Below are positions 12,789-24,700 of a stretch of 64,000 nucleotides of DNA, in pieces. The position numbers were made by a program, and so were the translations under genes. Positions within the stretch are counted from its first letter, which is position 1, and every line of letters begins with the position of its first letter. Origin of the DNA: Taeniopygia guttata (taxonomy: Eukaryota > Chordata > Aves > Passeriformes > Estrildidae); the NCBI RefSeq assembly GCF_048771995.1, contig NC_133027.1:62247501-62311500 (forward strand). Direction: 5' to 3'. The notes under the pieces are model-generated. The model saw nothing but the letters and a program-made list of their open reading frames with translations. It was not told the origin of the DNA and did no database searches.

Positions 12789-15700
12789 GTACTGCGGGCG
12801 CGGCTCCGGCCGGGATCGGGACCGTCCCGGGGGGCGAGCGGGGGAATGGCTCCGGGCATCACACGAGAAGCCCCCGGCTGAGCGCTGGGAGCGGCCGCCC
12901 AGCCCCGGGGCTGCTCCGGGCGAGCGCCCGGGTCCCGCGGGCCGGCGGCGGAGGGGCCGCCGCTCCGCCCGGGGGATGTGCTCTGGCAGCGCCCCCCGAT
13001 CAGACAAGACAGCCCCACGCCCCTCTTCCTGCCTCACCTGTTAACACCCATACACAGGCAATTTCCATCTGCGTCCCTCTGTGCTACGACTTTTCCATTG
13101 ACGTAGCAAGCGAGGTGGATGTGTTCTAGAGGCAGCCGCGAAACAATCCTGGAATAGGATAAGAATAGATTATGAAAATGAGAGTGGTTGGCACAGGCTG
13201 AGGTCAGACAAGACAGATACACTGCGTGGGCTACACCCACATTTCTTCAGAGCCTTGCCCTGTCTGCTGTTTCCGTGACTGACCAGTGATGGCTGGAGAG
13301 TATGGATGGTTTGAGATTACAAAAGGCCAGGAAGGGCTCCAAGGGTGTTGGACGCCTTGGTTATAAACGAATTGAAGGAAGGTTGAATTGAACTGAATTG
13401 GAGGAAGGTTCTGAGAAAGTACAATGAACATCAGGAGAAACAGGTACCAGGAACTATGGAGAGAATGGATGCTGTTCAGCCACACAAATACAAGTTGGGG
13501 AGTAGTTATATGACATTTTTTGTCTAAAAAGGTATAGAAGTTTTAATCTTTTATAAAATTATCTCTTTCAACAATGACATTTTCTTATACACATGAAAAA
13601 GGTAAATGTACAGCAGAAGCACAAGATCTGAGAGTTACACCACCTACTTTAGTCAACACTCCAGACCTCAGTGCAAGCTATGTCCACACTTCAAGGGCCT
13701 GCCAGTGGAAGAGAGGATAAGACAGGGATCTGGATAATCAAAAGTCTTGAAAGCATAGTTTTGAGGAAAATTTGAGATTACTCCCCCAAAATAACACACA
13801 CTGAAGTTGGAAGAATAGGAATTTCTGTAAAGAGAAATTTCATGTTCATCTTGGACAAAACGCTACAGAATAATACTAACTGAAGCAATAAAAGTTCTTG
13901 TTAGATATCAAGAAAAAAAAATCTGAATGGGAAGGATGGCAAAACACTACAAGAAAGGATTATCCCGAGAGATTCCAGCATCTCCATCATCGCAGGGTTT
14001 TAAAAACTTTTGACAAACACATGCCAGGAAAGTCTTAGATCTGGCAGATGCTGTCCTAAGACAGAAGGAAAGATGAGGTACCTTGTAAGGTCTCTTTCAG
14101 CTCTATTTTACTGTACATCTGGGCAGTCTGCTTTTGCAGAGTACCCCAGCTGTTCTGCTTAAGTCATTTGACTTCAGAATGTGGTTTTTCCCAGTGAAGG
14201 GGCAGGTGATTCATTAGATTGAGTTTGCTCATTATTCACAACATCAAAGACTACAGAGTCATAGAGTTTGGAAACAATGCCTGACAGCTTGGCAGAGTCT
14301 AATAAAACCCAGGTCTTTTCTGGCAAAACAGTGGCTCCTTACACTTGAGTGTGGTGTGAGAAGCCATGGGAGCTGATAAGGAGTGATAGAAATGTACCTG
14401 TGTGCATCTGGCAGTGCAATAAGGAATACTAGCACTGGAATGGAGAAAGAGGGGAGACATTAACTTGTTGAATTAACAAATAAGAGGTCCTGGGAGAGGC
14501 ATTTGTTCAGCTTTATTTCTAGAAGAATCTTGAGCTCTCTAAGATAAACTATTATTAATTCATTTTTATGACCTTAGGACTGTATGGAGGGACTTTCTGC
14601 ATTGAAAAGATGCTAACTCAGTGAATCAAATGTGCCTGCAGAGTTAGTGCTAGATTGCCCTTTCTTCAGTGACAATGAGGTATCAGCTGCTGGTCATCTA
14701 GAATGGAATGGAGTAATACTGGATTCTTAGCATGGAAATAATACTTCCTGACTTACAAGTCATGCTAGTAATTCTCAGCATTCCCAAGATCTTAACCTAA
14801 GTGACCTGCTGTAAAGTGAGTTTCTGTTACTGCCACTGCATATCTGCTGTTCTGGTGAGTGCACTGTGGATGGATGTAGCAATGGCACCTTGCTTTTTAG
14901 ATTTATGGTGTGGAGGAGGGTTCCTTGATGCATTCTTGTTACACGCAACTCCCACTTACAAGAAGGAGAATTAAATTTTTGATCCTCTTGTCCCTCTTCA
15001 TTTTACTCAGGATGTTTGGTCAGGTTATAAATGAGCACACTCTGGGATGTAATGTAGAGACTTACTGTTACAGATGACAATTCCCCTGCCTCTCGAAGCC
15101 ATTTTGAGTAGACTATTGGTATGAAAACAGCTTACTACCAATTTTACTAAAAAACATTTTTATCTCTTTGACATGCTAGCAATGAGATACCAAAGCTTAC
15201 CAGAAGACACCAAGCCTGCCAATCAGCTGACAGGTATTTTTCAGTGAGAATTTCGTAACTCTATCACCTAGCTGGTGTTGAAGAGTTCAGCTTGCTGGAA
15301 ACATTTTGATAGGAATTGAAGTGTCTATCTGATAGACAGGAGAGAGCAGGAAGGTGGCCAAATTGTGGTCTGACATGAGAGTTGCATAACTGCAACATGG
15401 CATTCCTGAAAAATCAATTTCTAGGTTAATGAACATGTCCCACTGGCCAATTAGCTTATACAGGGAAGCATAGTGTTGATGCTGAATTTAGTAGTAATAC
15501 ACAGAGACTGTGATAAATGTCCTTCAATCTGCCCTGCTTTACACAAGGGATAAACTTTAAACTCCTATCATATAATAATATGATATTTTGTACATCAAAA
15601 AGAAAAAACTATATATAGGACATCATGAAAAGTATTTTTGAACTTGCAGCTTTAATTAATGCCTGATGTTACATAGACAATCTTCAAACCATAGGGGAAA

Positions 15701-18700
15701 ATTTCATTGACTGTGGTTCTGCTCCTCTGGCAAAAAGACCAGAGAATACCACATCATTTGACTCAGGAATAAAGAGAAGCTGTTCATTTTTCCTTAGAGA
15801 ACTGGTACCTGTGTGCTTCTGAGGAGAAACTTGAAGTTGCTAGAGAAGGCTGTTGTGATAAAATATACATTTATTCACAGCAATATACATCTTCTACCAG
15901 GGCTTAAAGTGCAAGTCTGTGAGAAGCTGTGGGGTCAACAAGACCTTGTTGGACATCTGCTGTCAAATTCCTGGAAGGTTCATGCTGCCTTCAGCCTTAA
16001 CCCAGGCAGGATTGTCAGTGGCTGCTTTGAGCCACAGCTGGCACCCTTCTCTTGTTCTTGCAGCGTCCTGGCAATTGGAAGAACCTGAATGACCCCAGTG
16101 TGAAGTATATAGCTAGGGCCAGAAGGCTTGAAAGAGAGAAGAGGATGAGGCTAACACTGTAGCTTCATGATTGCTTTAAGTTGCCATAAGCTGGCTCTGT
16201 GGCTGGAAAAAGCCATCCTAGCTCTCATTTCCCTGGTCACACATTTCTGTTCTTTCCTCATCTGCCCACAATTAATCCTTTATGTGCACACTGACTGAGC
16301 AACTGATTCCTAAGTGACCTTTAACGCAGATGATTTCCATTATTTGATTCACCAGTCTCCTGCACTAACATGAGTGCTAGCAAAATTGAAAGAGCTCCAG
16401 CTAGAGAGGCTGGATTTCACCTATGGTCACTGAAGCTGTAGGTGTGAGCCATGAAAGTGTAAACTGGCCATGAAAGTACAGCTTTAGTGCTAAGGTGCTC
16501 CATTTAAATAGAATCCCAGCTGAGTGAGTATTCAGCCTCCTGTTGATAGCTCAGTCTGCCTTCTCTTGCAAGCCTCATTCATCACACACTGTCCAGCTCC
16601 TACAACTGATGAGGCAGACAGCAGATTCTTGCACTATTTCATCCCAGAGCACGTCAAACAAAGCACTGAGTGGCACCTTCTTGGAAGAAGCAGAGAGAGA
16701 CTGACTGACTCTGTGAAGAGAGAGGAGTTTCACAGTGTCTTCCCTCCAAGTGTTCAGTTTGTAAACTCAGTGCCAAAATTTTCACAAAAAATAGCATGAA
16801 ATGTACAGGTCTGCAGTGTATTCACAACCACTTGTAAGCTGGTGGATGGCAAAGAGAAATGTGGTCCTTTGGCTAACTGAAGTGAGCTGGATTTCAAGCT
16901 CTGCCACCCGCACTGTTCTCCAAGTGACTTTTGGCAAGGCTCAGTCTCTCTGTGCTTCAGGTTTCCTGCCTACTCAATGAGGAGAACATAGTTTTGGTTT
17001 GAGGATAATAAATTCATGTTAGCAAGACACCTGAGTGCCAGAGGGATTGGAGCAGTCCTTGGAACAGCTCAGTTGTGTGCACATAAATAGAAGTGTAACT
17101 CCAGAGAGTCATAACTCCACAACCATGCTTCCCAGAACACTGGGAATGGTCACAGATGCTGTAAGCACCATTCCATCATTTTCTGGCCAGGGAGAGCTTG
17201 TTGGAGAAGCCTGAAGTGTGCTGAAAGCAACACAATGCATGTCATAGTCATCCATGACCTAATGACCAACTGTGGCTTGGCAGTGATGATAACTTGTTCT
17301 GAGCAGGTACAGTTTGTTAAGTTGTCCTGATTACTCAAAGCTTTATTTTCTTCCCCCCCAGTTAATTGTCTATAGTTTAAACTCTCATTGATTAAAAATA
17401 TGTGGTCTCCTTTTCTTCATCAATTGGTAGTATGTATTTCTCAAGGCAGCTATTTTTATGAGATTACTAAGTGATCATCAGTGCTGTAAATCACTGATGG
17501 CATAAATACCAGTATCAATGACTAAACTAATTTCCAGCATGTTTTTAGGTTCAGTGGTGTTACACAAGAGTCATACTGGGTCCCACAGGTCACAGTAGTG
17601 ACATAACTGCCCCCAGAGTAATGGAATAAAATGAAGAATATTATTAATCCTAAGTACTCTTAAAAAGGAAATGCAATAAGACTAAGTATCATCTAAGTAA
17701 GCTTTTAATGAAATTATTTAACTGTTGAAGAGATAATTTTAAAATTATTTGTTGACTGATCTATCTCAGCATTTCTTGGGGGGTCATCTCAAAGACGCTC
17801 TGCCTTCTGTATATGACAAACAACAAAGCCAGGCAGTTACTCTGAATTTCATTCAAGACTATACATCAGGTATTCCCATATGTTTTAGTAACTGCAGTGC
17901 TGACTTTCTATGAGCAGATGTTAGAGCTATCAAAAATGACTACAAAACATAATTTGTCTAACCCTTATACCTTCCTACTCTTTACCATCCCTACCCAGGT
18001 TGTCAATCTTTGTTGCCCAGTCTTAGGACATTTAACATAAATTCAGAACAAAAATCCAATTTTATCTTAACATTGTGCGAGAACAGAACACTGTTAGGTA
18101 TGAACTAGAGATTTTTATTACATAGTGTGTGTAAAGTAGTTGCTTACTCCTAGGATTTAATTTCTGTTGCCCGTGAGCTGACTGAATTCTCTGCAAACAC
18201 AATACACCAGTCACATCCCTTGAATACCACAAAGCTTCATGCAGATGACTGCAGTGACAGCATTTTAATTCTACTGAAAGAGCTGGTAAACAAAATAGTT
18301 TATGACCCAGGTGGCACTAAACGTGTATGTTCAGCATGGATACATCCCATTGGGCCTTTTGACTAAAATGGATGGGTTTAGTCTGGATTCAGAACCATTT
18401 CTCTGTCCTAAGTATTTTCTGTTTATATGGTTTAATATCCCTCTACTACCTCTGGTTGCTACTACTACAGCACAAGCTGATAAAGCACACTAGAAATATG
18501 GAAAATACTGCTGTTATCCCAACACAATAACACATTTGGCCTCATAACCAAATAGAGGCTGGTTCAACTAGACAAGTGCTGAGGTTCTATGAAGTTCAAC
18601 TAGACCAAGTGCTGGGTCCTACGCTTTGGTTACAGCTCCATGCAGTGCTATAGGCTGGGAGAAGAGTAGCTGGGAAGTGGCCCAGTGGGAAAGGACCTGT

Positions 18701-21700
18701 GGATGCTGGTCAGCATCTGAGCACGAGCCAGCCAAGTGGCCAATGTGACCCAGGTGGCCATGAGTGACCCAGGTAGCCAAGAAGGCCAATGGCATCCTGG
18801 CCTGGATCAGCAATGGTGTGGCCAGCAGGAGCAGGACTGGGATTGTCCCCCTGTACTCGGCACTGGTGAGGCTGTGCCTCGAATCCTGTCATCAGTTCTG
18901 GGCCCCTCACTACAGGGAGGACATTGAGGGGCTGGAGCGTGTCCAGAGAAGGGCAACGGAGCTGGGGAAGGGTCTGGAGCACAAGTCCTGTGAGGAGCAG
19001 CTGAGGAGCTGGGGTGTTTGGTCTGGAGAAAAAGAGGCTCAGGGGTGCCCTCATTGCTCTCTACAGCCGCCTTAAAGGAGGGCGCAGCCAGGTGAGGGCT
19101 GGTCTCTCCTCCCAGCGACCCAGACACCGGACAAGAGGAAATGGCTTCTAACTGCCCCAGAGGAGGTTCAGGTTGGACATTAGGAGGAATTTTTTCACAG
19201 AAAGGGTGATTAGACATTGGAACGGGCTGTCCGGGGGGACTGTCAAGTCACTATCTTTAAAGGCGTTTAAGGAAAGACTGACATGGCACTCAGTCCCATG
19301 GTGTACCTGACGCGGTGCTGTTAGGTCACAGGTTGGACTCGATGATCTTGGGGATCTTTTCCAACCTAGCTGGCTCCCTGATGCTGTGTTACGGTGACTT
19401 TGAACCCGCGGCGCTGCAAGCCGGCTCACCAAAGACAAGCCGCCGTCGTACCGCACCGCCTCCCGCCGCCTGTGTCCCCTCGGGCTCGCCGTAGCTCCCT
19501 CCCTCTCCCCCCCCCTCAGCTCCCCCGCGGCCGGGGCGCGGCGGGGCCCGTGACGTGTGCGGGGCCGCGTGGCGGCCGCGCGGTGACGCACGCGGAAGGC
19601 GTCGCGCGGCGCCGGCTGTGCCACGGCGGCGGCGCGCGGAGGAGGCGCGGGCAGCGCGCGCGCGGCGCGCGATGGAGCCGTGAGTGGGGGCGGGGAGGGC
19701 GGCGCGCGCGGGGGGCGCGAGCCCGAGGGGAGCCCGCGGGGAGCCCGTTCGGAGCCCGTTCGCTCGGGGCCGCGTCCGGGAGAACGAACTCACCCGCGGG
19801 ATCGCAGAACGGGCACCTCGGGAGGGACCGCGGCCACCGGCCGTCTGCTCACCCTGCCTGCTCAGGCACGGTCACTCTAGGGCACCTGGCGCAGCGCTGT
19901 GTCCTGCCGGGTCTTGAGTGTCTCCGGGGAGGGAGGCCCCTCAATCTCTTCGGGCGGTCCGAGTCTAATTCAGTTTATACTCGTTATCCTCCTTAAGGAA
20001 ATCAGCTCGCCGAGGGTTAAATGAATGTTTCTGAGGTTGTGGTTCGCCACTCAGGACCCCGAGGGTGACTGTCCATTTCTTTAGAGGAACGCTGTGAGTT
20101 TTGCCTTTTATATGGCGAATAAAACCTCCCCCCACCCCCGATATCTTCGATCTCAGATTGTTTGTTAAAGGAGAAAGAAAACCTTGTTTTCCCGGATATT
20201 TCTTCGCATGAACAGAGTCATAGCTGTGACTAATTATACAGACTTAAATGAATACAATGAACAACAACTAAAAAACCAAAAAGCCAAACCCACCCAGTGC
20301 GCACATACAAAGGCAAAGCATAGCCATGTTTATCTGTCAGTTGTCATGTAGAAGTTCTGTATAGTACTGACAATGTTAATTTTATGCTGCTTTTTGTATA
20401 GTCATGTGCTGCCTCATTAGCTATTAACCCTTGTGGAATACATTTGCAAGAAGAAATTCAAGGTCTTCTGAGGGACACCAAAGCAGGCAATGTATTTAAA
20501 CCATGAGCAAGTGCAGGGTGTATGGATAACCCCAGTACTGTCAATGTGGGTAGCATATATAATTATTCAAATCAAAGTGGGTTTGGTGGTTCTTTTTGGG
20601 TGTGAGCCTAAAATAGAGACGAGCAGTTGGAGGCAGAGATGTTGAGGCTAGGATTTCAGAAAAGCTGCTGTGCATTAAAGCGAGTTATGTCTGATTTTAA
20701 TATCGACTCTGTGCCTACCTACTGCTTAATCTCAGTTTCACCACAGCTTTCCCTTCTTTAAAGTCAGTATTTAGTGAAAGACTGACTGTTTATTATATAA
20801 CAGGCTCTGTTTTCATCATGGTCTTCATTAAGGACTTCGTTGTGCAGTCATGAGTAGTGATTTGAAGATGAGGAGTATTCTGAGAAACGTTTTGCTGACC
20901 CTTTTGAGACAAAACTTTACTCCAAAAGCAAGATGTAACCCACCTTTACATCTCATGTATGAATGGCTACTGAAATATTGCAATAGTTATGAGTGTGTGT
21001 TTCCAAAGTTAACTCTGTCACAGGCTGCACTAGAGATTTTAGTTTACTGACTGCTATTTGAGACGTGCAATCAGACATAAGTTAATTATAAACCACTCTG
21101 AATTAGGGTAAAGCTGAGTGTAGGTGGTAAAGCTGCCTGAGAGACCTGCAGACAGTTCGATGTCTAGTCTTGAGCTTTGGACTGCTGTGGTTGGGCTGAG
21201 TAAATGTCTTCCACTTTGCTTGGTAAAGCAAAGCACAGATCTTTACTTGTTTGAACAGGTGCATCCAGAGTAAGGAATCTTTTTTGATTTTCCCATAAAT
21301 GTGTTTCCAGCATTTCATTCTTTCTTGGTCATTTCAAATGTAAGATGGGACTGCCGATGGAGTATAACCAACTTGCACTTATGTATATTCATAAACTTCA
21401 TGTAATCTCTTTCCAAAAGGCAGGTGTTAAACAATGAACTCATGGGAAGGTGGTTTTACCTGCTTTGTATGTCAGGTGGTGACAGGTGCAGCGAGACACT
21501 TAAATCTACATAAGGAAGTTATGCAGCCAGGGGCAATGGAGCGTGCATCACCTGATAGGAATGCTGTAAATTGCAGTTTGCCCTCATGAGAAATGCAGTT
21601 AAGATTTGGCTGAGTTCTTACATTTGCTGTTAATACCAGTGTCCATGTTGCCTTACTGGCCTCTAAAGTACCTCATGCAGTCAGTGGCTTAAATGACACT

Positions 21701-24700
21701 TGAGGAGTACAGGTTTGAATGAAAGGAAAACACGGGGTGTGTCCCTCCTCTGTGTGTCTCCACTCTTGGCTGGGTACAGCATCCCTGTTGGTAGGTAGGT
21801 GTACACCTACCCGTTGCAACTACCAGGTGTTGCACCATCTGGAGAGCAGCTGGAATAAAGAATGAGCCAGTGTCTGGAACGTGTTTCTTCAAAAGCTCAC
21901 AAGCACATCTGCTCTGGCTTATGAGTAAACCAAGGTGCTAATTGCCAGTAACACTCTTGGCTGGGTGAGGAACTGGTGGCTTTTCTGTAAGGAATGTGGA
22001 GAGGGAGCTGCTTTTCATGTCCACATCATGCATTTTGAAATGTCTGCAAAAACCTTGAAATTAGGAAACCTATCAAAAGAACATGCACAGCAAGTCAGAA
22101 GTATCCTGCATCAGTCTGTAGCTGTCAAGTGGATGCCCAGATGTGAGCTGTTCAGACAGAACAAGTATATGTTATGCTTTACTGCAAACATGATGCCCTT
22201 ACAGTTGTCAGCTATACTCAACCCATGGACTTCCCTGTGTTGAGAGATCCTCAGTGTATGTGCTCTGCCATGAAGCATTTAGTATCCACTTGAACTCTTG
22301 CAGTTAATTTAGGCATGTCCACGTTTTATGTACGGTTTTTATGTGTCAGAGATTTTCTTGTTATGATTAATACTTTGGTATCTCAAGATTATATCCCACA
22401 CTTGGTGTACTCAGGTATACAGGGAATATCAGGTCATCTCTGAAGGATGCCTTGGAGCCCCTGGAGCTGATGGAAAAATGTACCTTAGTTAGTTGTTTCA
22501 GTACTAGTACAGGTTTAATAGCTTTAACATAGTTTAAGTGCATGAAGGCTGAGGTTTTAAGACATTGATATAAGAAAAATACTGCAGTTGAATCACTGAT
22601 AAGTTGTGCAGACAAGTTCTGGTTTGAAATGCCTCTATTAACTGGCATTTTTAAAAGTCAAAACACTACTTGTCTGTGAGGCTTCTGTGTGATGATCCGA
22701 TGTTGCTTATATGGTAATTGCTTGGTCCTTTCATGTATGGTTTGCCTTTTTTGAATGTAGAATCAGCTGTTCTTACCTCTAGACTGATGCAGAGTTTCTG
22801 CTGTGTGTTGGCAAGTGTTTTGCAGGTGCTGTGCCTGGAGTCCTGCACAGCCAGTTTGTACAGGCTCGCAACATTTGCAGCTACTTGCTTGCAGTTCTCA
22901 TTACTTCTGCGGGGTTTTCCTCCCTTCCCCACCTCCTTTTTTAATAAATTAAGATTTGGATCTCTAAAACTTTACAGTAAAGAAATAATGCAAACTGGTT
23001 TTGACAGTGATTCTTTTGGCAAAAATGCAGTGATTCTCAAGGAAAATAGAGGTTGTTATTAATAAATCCTTGTACTAGTTTAAAGTGAATTGTTTGCCTT
23101 GCTTTTAAGGGCTGCCATCCATGCAGCACATGGTACCTGGTCCCAGAGTTCAGGCTGGGCTTATGGGAAGGATTTCACCACCTCTTCTGCAATTCTTTGT
23201 TAGTGTGGTGAACCAGTAAGAGTACCATTCAGCTGGTGAAAAGAAGAAAGTTTTATTCCAAGCTAAAAGGGAGTGCTGTCATTAAAGTCTTAAGATACTG
23301 TTTCTTTCCATAATGGTTCTCATGCAAATTTATTGAAAAACACCACCACCATCCCATCACCCCCCCAGTCCTACAGCTTTCCCATATAAACTGTACAGAT
23401 TCCTATGGTCTTATCTCCTGAAGCAGCAGTAGAAAGTCAGGTATGTGGTGGCTCAGTTCTGGTGTATATGAAGAGGAAATGTTTGCTGTATTTTGAAACA
23501 TGGTGGATTTATCCACCTTCTGTAAGATTAGTTATTTGATAATATTTCCCTTAAGCTAACAGAACTGGAAGTTACCTGTTTTCCAGGGAGTGCAGTTGGT
23601 ATTTTCAGTGCACACCCACACCCCTGCCACTCTGTTTTGTCTTTAAGCTAATGATAACCACCAACACATAGTGCAGGAGATGTCATTGCTTATGTGTATT
23701 TGTATTTAGGTGTCCAATAGCAAACTTGAGTTCAGGTTTTTATTTCCTAAGCTTTGGTGGAGCTCAGACAAGAGTTCAAAGCCTGAGCATGTACATATAG
23801 CAGATCTGGAGCTCTGCCCTACTCCTTGTTAGGGGTGATCCTGCTAGGTTGAAGTATATTTATAGGGTATAGACAACTCATCAAGGTCCTGTGCAGGTAA
23901 CTGAGTTGTTACTGATGTATATCCCTTTAGATTAAGCTCTCATTGCAGGAGATATAGAGTCTTAGATGTTTAAGTTATTAATGTATGAAATAACACAAAC
24001 AACCTTTTCTCCCTTTAAGAAATGTTTTCTATTGCTCGAGTTTTAGGACAATAGAAAATCCTAGGATTAAAAAAGGGCAAAATTAATACATTCTGGAGCA
24101 CGTACATAATAATAATAATAAAATTAATACACAAAATTAATACATTTTATGTGCGTACATACGTGTGTTTAATAATTCCTGTTATCTTTGCTCTATGAAG
24201 CAGTATACCCTTTAGAAATACGAGCAACACTAATTCTGTGTTTTCTTTTGCTTCCTGTAGGCTGGCCCCGATGCGATTGTATACACTGTCCAAAAGGCAT
24301 TTTGTTCTGGTCTTTGTAGTATTCTTTATTTGTTTTGGTCTGACAGTCTTCATAGGAATAGCAGGTAAGGATGTTGTTTTTTTAGAAGATTACAGTTCTC
24401 ATATACTTTGTCTAAACTTGTTGGTATTTACAGATGTATTTAAATGCTAATCAGCTTACTGCTCCTGAGATGTCTGAGGAAGTATTCCTCTTGACAGGGA
24501 CAAGGAATTGTTTCTTCCATCACTTTTTCATAGGAGTACTACCTACAAAGACTTGGTGTGTGCAACTTCTTTGCAGGGGAGAGATGATAAAATGAAACAA
24601 AAGCAGCTTAATTGCAACATAATTTTTCAGCAGCCTGCTACATTCTTCTTCTTTGTATTTCTATATGTAAAATGGTAGTGCTAATACTTGATTTCCTGTG

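Larger units (their letters stand above)
12280..13000 (+). promoter_or_regulatory. TMEM181: CpG island and promoter of the long TMEM181 isoform
   Basis: Base composition changes abruptly from AT-rich to strongly GC-rich with dense CpG at about 12.28 kb and decays after about 13.0 kb. The first coding exon of the long TMEM181 form sits in the middle. No TATA box is seen. A CpG-island promoter with dispersed start sites is the natural reading. The upstream half is built of degenerate CTGCATCC repeats. Confidence 0.8.

Noticed and set aside
12237-13129. Open frames of 131-219 codons around TMEM181 exon 1a
   Set aside because: They arise from the CTGCATCC array and CpG composition. Only 12658-12788 in one frame matches a known protein and ends at a proper donor.
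19148-19996. Open frames of 134-200 codons near TMEM181 exon 1b
   Set aside because: They run across the CR1 3' end and the CpG island in frames without any recognisable protein.
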